In this document: in pieces, positions 42,390 to 50,241 of the stretch
Layout of the letters: each line of letters begins with the position of its first letter
Numbering within the stretch: position 1 is the stretch's first letter
NCBI GenBank assembly: GCA_964615445.1
Contig: CAZTOK010000002.1
Span: forward strand, 16,945-80,944
Direction: 5' to 3'
Source: JALRBM01 sp964615445
GTDB lineage: Bacteria; Patescibacteriota; Saccharimonadia; Saccharimonadales; Saccharimonadaceae
Length of the DNA: 64,000 nucleotides
Position numbers and translations under genes: made by a program
The notes under the pieces: generated by a model
What the model was told of the DNA's origin: nothing
Databases searched by the model: none
The model's input: only the letters and a program-made list of their open reading frames with translations

Positions 42390-44670
42390 AGACGCTTCCG
42401 CCATCAATAAGTACCCAGGAGCCGCTACTATTCTGCGTTTTAAGTTGGCCGCCTTTTACCGGAGTTATGGTTACCGTATCAGTACTTGTTGCGTTACTTG
42501 GATCAGAAACTGTAAGACGAAAGGAAACGGTCGCTGATGGCATAACAAATGAAGGGAATTCCGCTGTAGCACTACTAAGCCGAACCGTTGGACCACTAAG
42601 TTGCGTCCATAAGTAGGTGAGTGAATCGCCATCTTCATCATAACTATCACTCGCATCAAGGTAAACGGTTTCACCTTCTTCCATTACCTGGTTAAAGCCA
42701 GCTCGAGCGGTCGGTGTCCCGTTCGCTCCAAGCGGACGAAGCGTCATTGCCGCCGTTGCCCATGCGTTCGCAAAATCGGTTGGTGTAAATAAATGTACAC
42801 CAACATCACCGCTACCGCCCATTTGCATCATAGCGCTATGCATCACAAAGGCATTATCTTGCGTATGTGTAGTAAGAATAGGCGAGATTTCCGCTGGATC
42901 GGTAATGTCGCTACCCGCAGCTGGCGTGACAATTTGACTAAAGGTAAACATAAGCACCTGAGCATTCGCATAGGTGGTATAAAGCCGTTCGGGCACCGGG
43001 CTTCCTGCAATGTCATTACCCAGACCATTTACCAAAATAGTACTAGGACGCTGAGTTGGTGGTGTTTGCGTACCAAGCGCCGCACCCATATCGTTGTAGC
43101 CGCAGCGGTAGTCCGACTCGTTTCCGGTGATATTCGCATTAGTGACCGTAGCAAGCAATTTGAACGATCCAGCACTCCGGCCATATATGTTGTAGCTTGT
43201 CGCGCGGCGAATTGGCGCCCAGGTGACCTGTACGTAATTACTCGAGTTGAGTGTATTTGGCGCGCCACCCACTGTCGTGGTTTGCGCAGCGATCGTTTCA
43301 CCGGCGGCGTCAATTGAGGTTACCGTATAGTCATACGATGCCGTACCTGCCGTTCCAATAACCGCATTTAGATATTGGTGTGGTGAATCAACTGGGTTCG
43401 TTACAATCACGCCTGGCTGCGGGACGGTCGCATGAAGTCCACGCACCGTGACGGTTTGTGCCGTCCAATAAAAATCAAACGGTGTATCTACCGTGGCGGT
43501 AATGGTCGTGCCTAAATCGGCATTTGTGAGACGTTTCATAAATACTGCACCAGCCGCATCGGTCGATGAACCACCTTGGACAGCCCGTGTTACCGCACTC
43601 CAACCAGTGTTTTGCACGACAGGCGGTGCAGCATTTGGTCGCGAACACATCGCAAAAAAGGCGACGTCACCAGCTTGTGCGTCAGTAGGCAGGGGAGCAG
43701 AGAAGGTGGTACCTAATCCAAACGCACTATTAAAGCGGACACCAACAGGAGTGGTCGTAATGGTAACATCGGCATAAGCAGACTTGCTAGCGAGATCAGT
43801 AACCGTCAGACGAAATACATCAATACTAGCAGCCGTCGGTGTAAATAGGGGACTCGCGACACTTGTGCTTGAAAGTTGTGCAGTGCTATTACGCCCTGAG
43901 ATATGCGTCCAAGCATAGGTAAGTGTATCGCCCGGGTCAACATCATGACTTCCCGAGCCATCCAGCGTTACAGGCGCTCCTACCTCTGTAATTCTGTCTG
44001 GCCCTGCACTCGCCGTCGGTGGATGGTCGGGGGTTTCATCGGCTGGGCTAAGGAAAAGCATTTGCGCAACCGTCGTCGCAGCAGGCGACACCGCACCCGC
44101 TTTCGCACCTGAAGCACCAGGGCCGTTAAACACCTGATCGGCAAGCATAGAAAGAGCGCCCGGCGCAGCAGAATTTACCCGCCAGCGCTGTGTCATACCA
44201 ACTGGAACAGTCGCCGTATCCGTACCGGCATTGTCTCGCGCTGCCAAAAACCACAGCAACCATGGACGAGTATAGATTGTATCTATACTTGAAGCTGTCG
44301 GGGTCGTAGTAGATGTTGCAACAGCAACGCTACTGACATCAATTGGAAGAATATTTTTTACACCCGCATAGGCAACGATACCACCGCTACCCATACGATA
44401 ATCATGAAAAGTGAATGTATATGATGAAGGCTCTGTTCCAGTAGCAATGCGTGTATAAATATAGCCGGTTGCGCCACCAGAGTCCGGTAACGAATCATCA
44501 CTTCTTAAAAGGGTCCAATCACTCGAGGCAGTAACTGTAGAGGCCTTACCTTGGGCGTAGGTAACATGAGCAATCAAAAAATCGCCCACCTGCACACCGC
44601 TCGGCATAGGAATAACTAACGAAAAGCCAAGGTCGAGCGAACCCGTACTACTAGAACGATACGAAATCAT
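42388..44670 (-). CDS. PKD-domain, phage-tail-like surface protein
   Basis: 760 residues without a signal peptide. The N-terminal region (LVIPMPSGVQVGDFLIAHVTYAQG) repeats at about residue 330 (APLPTDAQAGDVAFFAMCSRP); this fold is common in phage tail and minor structural proteins. PKD/REJ-type Ig domains sit near residues 215-310 (PTASAGPDRITEVGAPVTLDGSGS) and 650-740 (PTARAGFNQVMEEGETVYLDASDS). The middle has a fibronectin-like unit. The tail GGQLKTQNSSGSWVLID is typical of fibre ends. Start overlaps the upstream gene by 4 bases. Confidence 0.7.
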   Translation of the reverse strand: MISYRSSSTGSLDLGFSLVIPMPSGVQVGDFLIAHVTYAQGKASTVTASSDWTLLRSDDSLPDSGGATGYIYTRIATGTEPSSYTFTFHDYRMGSGGIVAYAGVKNILPIDVSSVAVATSTTTPTASSIDTIYTRPWLLWFLAARDNAGTDTATVPVGMTQRWRVNSAAPGALSMLADQVFNGPGASGAKAGAVSPAATTVAQMLFLSPADETPDHPPTASAGPDRITEVGAPVTLDGSGSHDVDPGDTLTYAWTHISGRNSTAQLSSTSVASPLFTPTAASIDVFRLTVTDLASKSAYADVTITTTPVGVRFNSAFGLGTTFSAPLPTDAQAGDVAFFAMCSRPNAAPPVVQNTGWSAVTRAVQGGSSTDAAGAVFMKRLTNADLGTTITATVDTPFDFYWTAQTVTVRGLHATVPQPGVIVTNPVDSPHQYLNAVIGTAGTASYDYTVTSIDAAGETIAAQTTTVGGAPNTLNSSNYVQVTWAPIRRATSYNIYGRSAGSFKLLATVTNANITGNESDYRCGYNDMGAALGTQTPPTQRPSTILVNGLGNDIAGSPVPERLYTTYANAQVLMFTFSQIVTPAAGSDITDPAEISPILTTHTQDNAFVMHSAMMQMGGSGDVGVHLFTPTDFANAWATAAMTLRPLGANGTPTARAGFNQVMEEGETVYLDASDSYDEDGDSLTYLWTQLSGPTVRLSSATAEFPSFVMPSATVSFRLTVSDPSNATSTDTVTITPVKGGQLKTQNSSGSWVLIDGGSV

Positions 44671-45521
44671 ACCGACACTCCTGTATCATCATATACGTTT
44701 GTCGCCGTGAAGGTTCCATATGGAGGCACCACACGTACTTCGCCCGCTACTGGCCCAAATGCATAATGTCGCCCAAAACGATTACCACTTATCAACACGT
44801 TTGAAAACCTAGGGTCGAGCGCACGACCATTAATGGTATACCCGCCGCCATCCATATAGTTATCGACTATCTGAACACCATCGATATTTCCGCCGCTGGT
44901 TGCAAGCTGTAAGCTCGAATTGTATTGAATGCCCGTGTAGGGGTCGTATGACAATAATTTATTGCGAATAAGGCCTAGATTATTATTACCAAGCGTCTGC
45001 GAGTTATCGCTGTGGGTTCCGTAGTGCTGATAAACATTATGAATATAGCAATCTTGGTACATACCGTCTTCGCCAAATCCTACATTGTCGTTGCCGCCAC
45101 CCCAAATGTGACACCGAATTGCTTTTACAGAGCCAGTAATTGCATCTGAGTTATCAAGGTATTTACCACCATAAATATCGCAATCATAAAAATATGTTAA
45201 TTGATTGGCATTAATACCAAACAGGTCGTTTCGCGCTTCAAAATAGCAGCGTTCAAACACAATACCCGTGGCATCAATTTGGCAGTACCCAATAAAATGG
45301 CGATCTGAGTAGGTCACATTTGGAGTGTTAAACACAGGCGCGAATTCAGGCAGTCCAAGCACGCTTTTATCTGGCACACCAGTGTTATGCGCACCTCTAT
45401 ATCGGCCATGGAAGGTGATCGTTTCCCCACGTGGATCAGAAGGGTCAGGGGGAGTTGGCATAGTGCTTCCCACTGCATGCCAAGTACCATTCGTATCTTG
45501 TACACGCCGCGTCATGGCCAA
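44667..45521 (-). CDS. Right-handed beta-helix protein
   Basis: 284 residues. Repeated strand-turn units such as FIGYCQIDATGIVFERCYFEARNDLFG, YFYDCDIYGGKYLDNSD, AIRCHIWGGGNDNVGFG and VQIVDNYMDGGGYTING form a pectate-lyase-like parallel beta-helix. The short N-terminal MTRRVQDTNGTWHAVGST resembles a fibre-attachment stretch. No signal peptide. It overlaps both neighbours by ATGA-type or 10-base overlaps, so the three are one translation unit. Could bind or cut a glycan; no catalytic residues are identifiable by eye. Confidence 0.7.
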   Translation of the reverse strand: MAMTRRVQDTNGTWHAVGSTMPTPPDPSDPRGETITFHGRYRGAHNTGVPDKSVLGLPEFAPVFNTPNVTYSDRHFIGYCQIDATGIVFERCYFEARNDLFGINANQLTYFYDCDIYGGKYLDNSDAITGSVKAIRCHIWGGGNDNVGFGEDGMYQDCYIHNVYQHYGTHSDNSQTLGNNNLGLIRNKLLSYDPYTGIQYNSSLQLATSGGNIDGVQIVDNYMDGGGYTINGRALDPRFSNVLISGNRFGRHYAFGPVAGEVRVVPPYGTFTATNVYDDTGVSV

Positions 45522-45847
45522 ATTCCGCTTGTATCTTCCCAGGTGTCTGGTCGCTGCGCGTCCGTTGGCGCTACAGGACCTTTATAGGTAACATAGCCAG
45601 CAGGAACACCTGTAGGCCGAGCAGGATAAGAACTGCTGGTTGTGTTATAAAGCACGACAACAGGTACAGCCAACCATTTAAGACCACTACCAGAACTACT
45701 GTCTTTTACAAGCGCTTGACCATTTGAGCCTCCGCTCACAGCCGACGCCTTAAGTGTTCCATCAGTGTTATGCGAGACACTCAAATAGTCATTCAGCACG
45801 GCACCCCAAGTACCGTTATCACCACCGGGGGTAGGAAGACGCGACAT
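45512..45847 (-). CDS. Tail-fibre N-terminal-like adaptor protein
   Basis: 111 residues. The start MSRLPTPGGDNGTWGAVLNDYL followed by VSHNTDGTLK is a recurring N-terminal module of phage fibre and secreted beta-helix proteins. The C-terminal part reads YPARPTGVPAGYVTYKGPVAP, a short carbohydrate-binding-like tail. Start chosen with AAGGAAG seven bases upstream; promoter boxes at 45913-45942. It probably anchors or nucleates the fibre made with the next two genes. Confidence 0.65.
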   Translation of the reverse strand: MSRLPTPGGDNGTWGAVLNDYLSVSHNTDGTLKASAVSGGSNGQALVKDSSSGSGLKWLAVPVVVLYNTTSSSYPARPTGVPAGYVTYKGPVAPTDAQRPDTWEDTSGIWP

Positions 45848-45912
45848 TATACTACTTCCTTAGCATAGATGGTATGTGTTTGTTTCATACTCGGTCCCTC
45901 ATTAATTACCTT

Positions 45913-45942
45913 ATTATAACCATAAGCGCCCCAAGCAATCAA
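45913..45942 (-). promoter_or_regulatory. Promoter of the fibre-like operon
   Basis: Minus strand TTGATT and TATAAT with an 18-base spacer, about 65 bases before the first ATG. Confidence 0.5.
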
Positions 45943-45966
45943 GTAAAATAGTCTCTTACGCATCTA

Positions 45967-45995
45967 TTGCGTATATTTAATTTTTATGGTATGGT
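45967..45995 (+). promoter_or_regulatory. Promoter of the 46075 lipoprotein gene
   Basis: TTGCGT (45967-45972) and TATGGT (45990-45995) at 17-base spacing. Confidence 0.55.
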
Positions 45996-46014
45996 CATAT
46001 AGACTCTCGTTTTT

Positions 46015-46052
46015 AGCGTCAGTCGTAACTTGATAGTGAAATGACTGACGCT
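46015..46052 (+). promoter_or_regulatory. Hairpin in the 5' leader of the 46075 gene
   Basis: AGCGTCAGTC and GACTGACGCT, a perfect 10-bp inverted repeat with an 18-base loop, between the promoter and the ribosome site (GAGGAGG). It may control translation, protect the mRNA or be an operator. Confidence 0.5.
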
Positions 46053-46074
46053 TACCCCTACAGAGGAGGTTACA

Positions 46075-46956
46075 GTGCAGAAGAGACGGACGACAATCGT
46101 CAGTTCGCTTCTGGCCACGTTCGCCCTACTGGTGACGCTGGTCATCACCGCTTGCGGTGGTGGCGGTGGCGGTGGCAATAGCTACAACAACACGGCGAAC
46201 GTGAACGACGGGTCGGGGGATACGACCTGCATCACTCAGCTGGACGCCAATCAGAAGGCGCAGCTGACTGACTACGTCAATAAGAACCACGACCAGGTGA
46301 ACTCCGTCTCGAACAACAGCGATGGCACCCAGGACGTGTGCGTCCTTGAAAAGTCCGGAAACGGCTACGAGGAGCACTACTACCGGCAGCAGGATCACTT
46401 CAATGATTACCTGCTGTACAGCATGATGTTCGGGTATGGTCATCAACTGGCAACAATCGGACTGCTTACGGGCGACCTGAACGTCGCGGAAGCGATGACG
46501 CTCCACTTGCTGACCAACATCAACTCGAGCGGTGGCGCGTACAGTCCGTACGCTCAGCAGACGAACGGAAGCTGGGCTCGTCAGACCAACACCACAACGA
46601 TCGTGAACAAGAACATTACGGTCAACAATATTCAGTACGGTGCTGCTCCGGCAAAGCCCTTCTCGACAGCCAAGGACCAGGCGCCCCCGAGCGGTTATGC
46701 GAAGCAGGTGATGCCGAAGAAGTCCGACGACACCGCCACCATTTCCAAGAACGGTGACATAAAGCGTGGCGGCCTCGGTGTCAAGACCACACCGTCAGCA
46801 AACTCGCCGACGGCAAAGCCGGACTTCACCAAGAATAGCCCGCCCGCTAAGTCGACTTCCGGTGGCACGGGCAGTACCGGTGGTAGCAAGTCCGGCGGAA
46901 CGAGCGGAGGAACCTCCGGCGGCAAGACCGGCGGCGTTTCCATCCCCAGGAAGTGA
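46075..46956 (+). CDS. Secreted lipoprotein with Gly/Ser/Lys-rich tail
   Basis: 293 residues from a GTG at 46075, supported by GAGGAGG. Signal peptide with lipobox LVITAC (Cys27) followed by seven glycines. A folded region covers about residues 45-150 (cysteines at about 50 and 89, YEEHYYRQQDHFNDYLLYSMMFGYGH). The last 100 residues are disordered: Lys/Pro-rich, then GTSGGTSGGKTGG repeats. Probably a surface protein spanning the wall. High-GC codons and a perfect hairpin behind it fit the cassette pattern. Confidence 0.75.
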   Translation: MQKRRTTIVSSLLATFALLVTLVITACGGGGGGGNSYNNTANVNDGSGDTTCITQLDANQKAQLTDYVNKNHDQVNSVSNNSDGTQDVCVLEKSGNGYEEHYYRQQDHFNDYLLYSMMFGYGHQLATIGLLTGDLNVAEAMTLHLLTNINSSGGAYSPYAQQTNGSWARQTNTTTIVNKNITVNNIQYGAAPAKPFSTAKDQAPPSGYAKQVMPKKSDDTATISKNGDIKRGGLGVKTTPSANSPTAKPDFTKNSPPAKSTSGGTGSTGGSKSGGTSGGTSGGKTGGVSIPRK

Positions 46957-46961
46957 GGCGT

Positions 46962-46990
46962 GGTGGTGTTCCCCGAACGGGAACACCACC
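46962..46990 (+). terminator. Strong terminator hairpin
   Basis: GGTGGTGTTCCC and GGGAACACCACC, 12 bp, 5-base loop. Confidence 0.8.
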
Positions 46991-47020
46991 CTCACCTTTG
47001 TCATTTCACTATCATCACTA

Positions 47021-47047
47021 AAAACTCCAAACGGAGTTTTATTTTTT
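47021..47047. terminator. Second terminator, bidirectional
   Basis: AAAACTCC and GGAGTTTT around AAAC, then ATTTTTT. Serves the convergent 47055 gene as well. Confidence 0.75.
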
Positions 47048-47054
47048 GCCCAAA

Positions 47055-47558
47055 TTATTCGTAAATGTCGCGGATTGGCAGATGTAAGCGGATATCATTT
47101 ATGGTGTACGTATGATCGCTATCATGATACATAAACCGCACGTCGTGAATGGCGCGAAAATAATCCCCCTCACGGCGCGTCTTGTAGTCAAGCTGCGCTT
47201 CGTACTCTTGTCGCTGCGGTTTTGGACCTCTATATACCAAAAACTCACGCTCTTCATGACCTTGTAAAAAATCATCTAGTTCACGCGTGGCACCCAAAAT
47301 CCGTATCTTATCAAGCATTATTTCTTCCGGCCAGGTATTCTCAATGGCACAGTACACTTCCATATCGCTGCCGTGCTCATGTGTTTTCACGTGCTTTATG
47401 TGCACATTTGGAAATTTATCTGCATGAACTTTATCAATAGTAATAGTTTCTGGCTGCAGAGCAGGAGAGGGTTGAGAAGCAGGTTTTGGCTGCGTTTCAT
47501 CCTCAAATACTGGCTGGCCAGCGACAAGACGACGAAGTGATTCAAAAAATGATGGCAT
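47055..47558 (-). CDS. Hypothetical protein
   Basis: 167 residues from the ATG at 47558; a minus-strand TATAAT (47565-47570) lies six bases upstream, so leaderless. Residues 1-45 are a Pro/Gln-rich arm; the rest (about 46-167) looks like one beta-rich domain with many His, Glu and Arg (VHIKHVKTHEHGSDMEVYCAIENTWPEE, RFMYHDSDHTYTINDIRLHL). No family recognised and no signal peptide. Confidence 0.6.
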   Translation of the reverse strand: MPSFFESLRRLVAGQPVFEDETQPKPASQPSPALQPETITIDKVHADKFPNVHIKHVKTHEHGSDMEVYCAIENTWPEEIMLDKIRILGATRELDDFLQGHEEREFLVYRGPKPQRQEYEAQLDYKTRREGDYFRAIHDVRFMYHDSDHTYTINDIRLHLPIRDIYE

Positions 47559-47638
47559 ACATTTATTATACGATTTGACGCCCAGAATCAAAACCGCTAC
47601 TATAGCACGCGGTCTATCCATTTCTGAGGAGGTTCGTT

Positions 47639-47935
47639 ATGAATAGCCTGCCTGACACTCTATCTGATGCCAAAGTCATATTTCCCGACTTTCACGGCGT
47701 TATCAGCCTTCTTACTCGTGTTGGTTATTTACGCCAAGAAGACTGGTACCGAATAGCCGAACGCTTTCAAAATAGTATGTTCACCTACAATCAGGTTATC
47801 GATACCGTTTGGTGGCTCTGCTACAATAATGAGCGGCCTCAGCGAAGTGCCTACGTGCACAGTATTTGCCAGGCGCTACTGCCCGACTTAGAGACGATGG
47901 CACTTATCTCATACATAGGCAGCCTTCCGGACTAG
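47639..47935 (+). CDS. Hypothetical small protein
   Basis: 98 residues, start supported by GAGGAGG seven bases upstream. Helical, with several aromatics (TVWWLCYNNERPQRSAYVH). Not recognised; no signal peptide. Followed by a perfect 16-bp hairpin. Confidence 0.6.
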   Translation: MNSLPDTLSDAKVIFPDFHGVISLLTRVGYLRQEDWYRIAERFQNSMFTYNQVIDTVWWLCYNNERPQRSAYVHSICQALLPDLETMALISYIGSLPD

Positions 47936-47940
47936 TCCAC

Positions 47941-47981
47941 GCGTAACCTCGCAGCCTTCTTTTGGGGCTGCGAGGTTACGC
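47941..47981. terminator. Perfect 16-bp terminator between convergent genes
   Basis: GCGTAACCTCGCAGCC and GGCTGCGAGGTTACGC with a 9-base loop. Overlaps the stop of the Nudix gene at 47976. Confidence 0.8.
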
Positions 47982-48647
47982 TATATTCACCTCGACTTCT
48001 TCAAAAAAATGATCACTGCGGGTTGTCACCAACGTTGCTAGTTCATAAAAACCTGGTACGTATTCATATGGCTCTATATCTTCAAGAGACGCCCAAAAAG
48101 GCTCGCTTACCTCAGATCTTATTTGTTTTTTATCTTTGTCAATAATATCTGTCGCTTGGAACACGTGCACTAACATATGCCGATCCATTTCATCACCATG
48201 TTTGCCTCGTATATACACATCACCACGATAAGCTAGCACAGCGGCAAGTCCAGCCTTTTCCTCTAATTCATGGTTTGCCATATCAAATACACTTTTACCA
48301 AAATGCATCATACCGTGCGGAAAACTCACTTGGCCAATATTTGGTTGGCGACGCCATTTAACAAACAAATACTCGCCGGCATTATTTTTACACACTACAG
48401 CCGTCAAAATCTTTGGTTGTACTCGTGTTTTGCCCGTTTCAAGACTTACAAGACCAGCATGTTGCAGCCCTTTTACCGAAAGAGTATAAACATTGTTTGT
48501 TTTTTCAACCAATCCTTCTTTTAGTAGCCCTTTAAGATGATACATGAACAAGTTGCCCTCAACGTCACGTGGGCGCAACTCGCTATAACGCCGCGTTTTG
48601 TGGCGAATAAGCTCATGTAAGATATGCGTTTGGATCCAACTATTCAT
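47976..48647 (-). CDS. Winged-helix protein with C-terminal Nudix domain
   Basis: 223 residues. Residues 1-70 look like a winged helix (HILHELIRHKTRRYSELRPRDVEGNLFMYHLKGLLKEGLV). Residues 80-200 are Nudix: FPHGMMHFGKSVFDMANHELEEKAGL. The box lacks the first Glu and has His for the conserved Arg, so catalysis is doubtful and a sensor role more likely. Order is opposite to NrtR regulators (Nudix first, helix last). The ligand could be a nucleotide sugar or ADP-ribose type compound. Confidence 0.7.
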   Translation of the reverse strand: MNSWIQTHILHELIRHKTRRYSELRPRDVEGNLFMYHLKGLLKEGLVEKTNNVYTLSVKGLQHAGLVSLETGKTRVQPKILTAVVCKNNAGEYLFVKWRRQPNIGQVSFPHGMMHFGKSVFDMANHELEEKAGLAAVLAYRGDVYIRGKHGDEMDRHMLVHVFQATDIIDKDKKQIRSEVSEPFWASLEDIEPYEYVPGFYELATLVTTRSDHFFEEVEVNIA

Positions 48648-48747
48648 AGGTCAAAAACTTTTGAGTCAAAAAAGCTTGCTTATATACATTTTAGGCAGAG
48701 GCTAGTATAACACTGTACCTTGTTCGTTGAAAAGGAAGAGAAGCCTA

Positions 48748-49356
48748 ATGAAGCTAACGTTTATGCCACCGAATGATGGTCACGCACATTCGCTCTGCTT
48801 CAACTGTAAGCAGGAAAGCCTTGAGGCTTTCGAAGCGAACCGTATTCACCAGTTTTACTGCCACAATTGCCAACAGACCAATCTCCGGGCGCTTATTATC
48901 GACCCGCGAGTGACATGGTGGGTAGACGAAAGTGGCGAATACTGGCACGAAGCGGCGGGTGTGTTCGCAGCAAAGCCCGATGGCACGTTCTTGTTCTTTG
49001 ATCGAATCAAATATCCGCTGGGAGGAACTATTCCGGCAGGACACAGTGATGTTGGCGAGCAGAGTATTGTAACTGCAAAACGGGAGCTACGTGAAGAAAC
49101 AGGTATTAATGCGGACACGCTTACGCCCATTGCGACTGACGATATTTGGGGTGATGAATGTCGACGCGGGGCTGATGTGCACCGCTGGCATAGCTTTGTC
49201 GCAAAAGTATCACAACGTACTAAGGTAACTATTCGCGACGAAGGCGTAGGACCGGTATGGCTCACGCTTGATCAGGCACTCATGTGTAATCTTACATATG
49301 CGACTCGCTATGTCATCACGCAGCATTACGACCAGATCCTCTCTGCAGCAAGGTAA
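48748..49356 (+). CDS. Zinc-ribbon Nudix hydrolase
   Basis: 202 residues; start at the ATG at 48748 with AAGGAAG upstream (a TTG start at 48727 would contain the ribosome site). Residues 15-45 hold two CxxC knuckles (CFNC and CHNC). Nudix box GHSDVGEQSIVTAKREL then REETGI is complete, so an active pyrophosphohydrolase is expected. NUDT-type enzymes with such ribbons include NudC-like NADH/RNA-cap hydrolases; the match here is only in layout. GC-rich codons. Confidence 0.8.
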   Translation: MKLTFMPPNDGHAHSLCFNCKQESLEAFEANRIHQFYCHNCQQTNLRALIIDPRVTWWVDESGEYWHEAAGVFAAKPDGTFLFFDRIKYPLGGTIPAGHSDVGEQSIVTAKRELREETGINADTLTPIATDDIWGDECRRGADVHRWHSFVAKVSQRTKVTIRDEGVGPVWLTLDQALMCNLTYATRYVITQHYDQILSAAR

Positions 49357-49362
49357 CAAACA

Positions 49363-49400
49363 GCCTCTATGTCCTTCGTTTAGAAGGACATAGAGGCTTT
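49363..49400. terminator. Bidirectional terminator
   Basis: GCCTCTATGTCCTT and AAGGACATAGAGGC, 14 bp, between convergent genes 48748 and 49403. Confidence 0.8.
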
Positions 49401-49402
49401 AT

Positions 49403-50157
49403 CTAATAGTGAACTCCACGTTCCAACCAACCTGTATCGTATGCTCCATCTGCCGGGGAGATGGCTCGGTGAACCGTAAACTGACCAAGCGCATTTTTTC
49501 CCGTATAAATATGTTGTTCGGCGTTACGAATCCACTGCGGGTTGGTTACTTCAGGTGTAAGAGGACGCCTTAGGGCTTCATTGGTCATGCCGCCAAATAA
49601 CTCATGCCCACGAAGCCCAATCATAACATCGGCATGAGTACTTACCGCAAGAACACCATTGCTTACCCATATAGCGTAGCGTGACATTTCTGCCACCGCA
49701 CGATCGGTAGCCTGACGCAGTGTTTCTCCTGGTAGAATGTCGGGCTGACTCTCATCCGCCGGTATCCAATCAAGTGGATATAATGCCTTTAGAGCAGCTT
49801 GCTGTTCATATAATGTATGAAAATCCTCACGCGGTACATATTTAAATAGGCCAAGATCACGCTCCCGCAGGCCATCCGCCTGTTGAATGGGTACACCGGT
49901 TCCTTCAAATACAATTTCGCCATTCGCCGCGTACGCTTAAACGGCGAGGTAAGACACAGCGAGATGGCCATACCTGACATAGCCGCCCGTAGTGCAAGGC
50001 CATCTTCTCTACCTTGGGCATTTAGATCCATATTATATGAGTCAAAGTCTTTTCGAAGCTGTGCCTCTGTTCTCGACGCAGCATCTACCCCATCAATAAA
50101 GTCATTTTCAGGTGTTCTCCCGTGTCGAAATAAAATAACCGTGTCAATATTTTTCAT
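49403..50157 (-). pseudogene. Histidine phosphatase broken by a frameshift
   Basis: The first frame (start 50157, leaderless, TATACT six bases upstream) reads VILFRHGRTPEND, the RHG core, then CLTSPFKRT. At about 49930-49940 coding jumps by -1 to YAANGEIVFEGTGVPIQQADGL, continuing through DWIPADESQPDILPGETLRQATDRAV to VSTHADVMIGLRG and the stop at 49403. Joined, they give a full phosphoglycerate-mutase-like enzyme of about 250 residues. One missing base (mutation or sequencing error) explains it; no classical slippery heptamer is present. Confidence 0.8.
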
Positions 50158-50241
50158 AACTCTAGTATACAGGGGTTTGCATATGTTATATTTTTGTTAC
50201 ACTAGTAGCGTAGCAATACACTTACGAGGCGAGGAGAAGGC

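Noticed and set aside
42388..46956. Prophage
   Set aside because: Only fibre-like genes are present; no terminase, portal, capsid, integrase or lysis genes.
49920..49950. Programmed -1 frameshifting in the histidine phosphatase
   Set aside because: TTTAAG occurs near the shift but not as a proper X-XXY-YYZ heptamer in frame, and slipping there would create a stop. A mutation or sequencing error is simpler.
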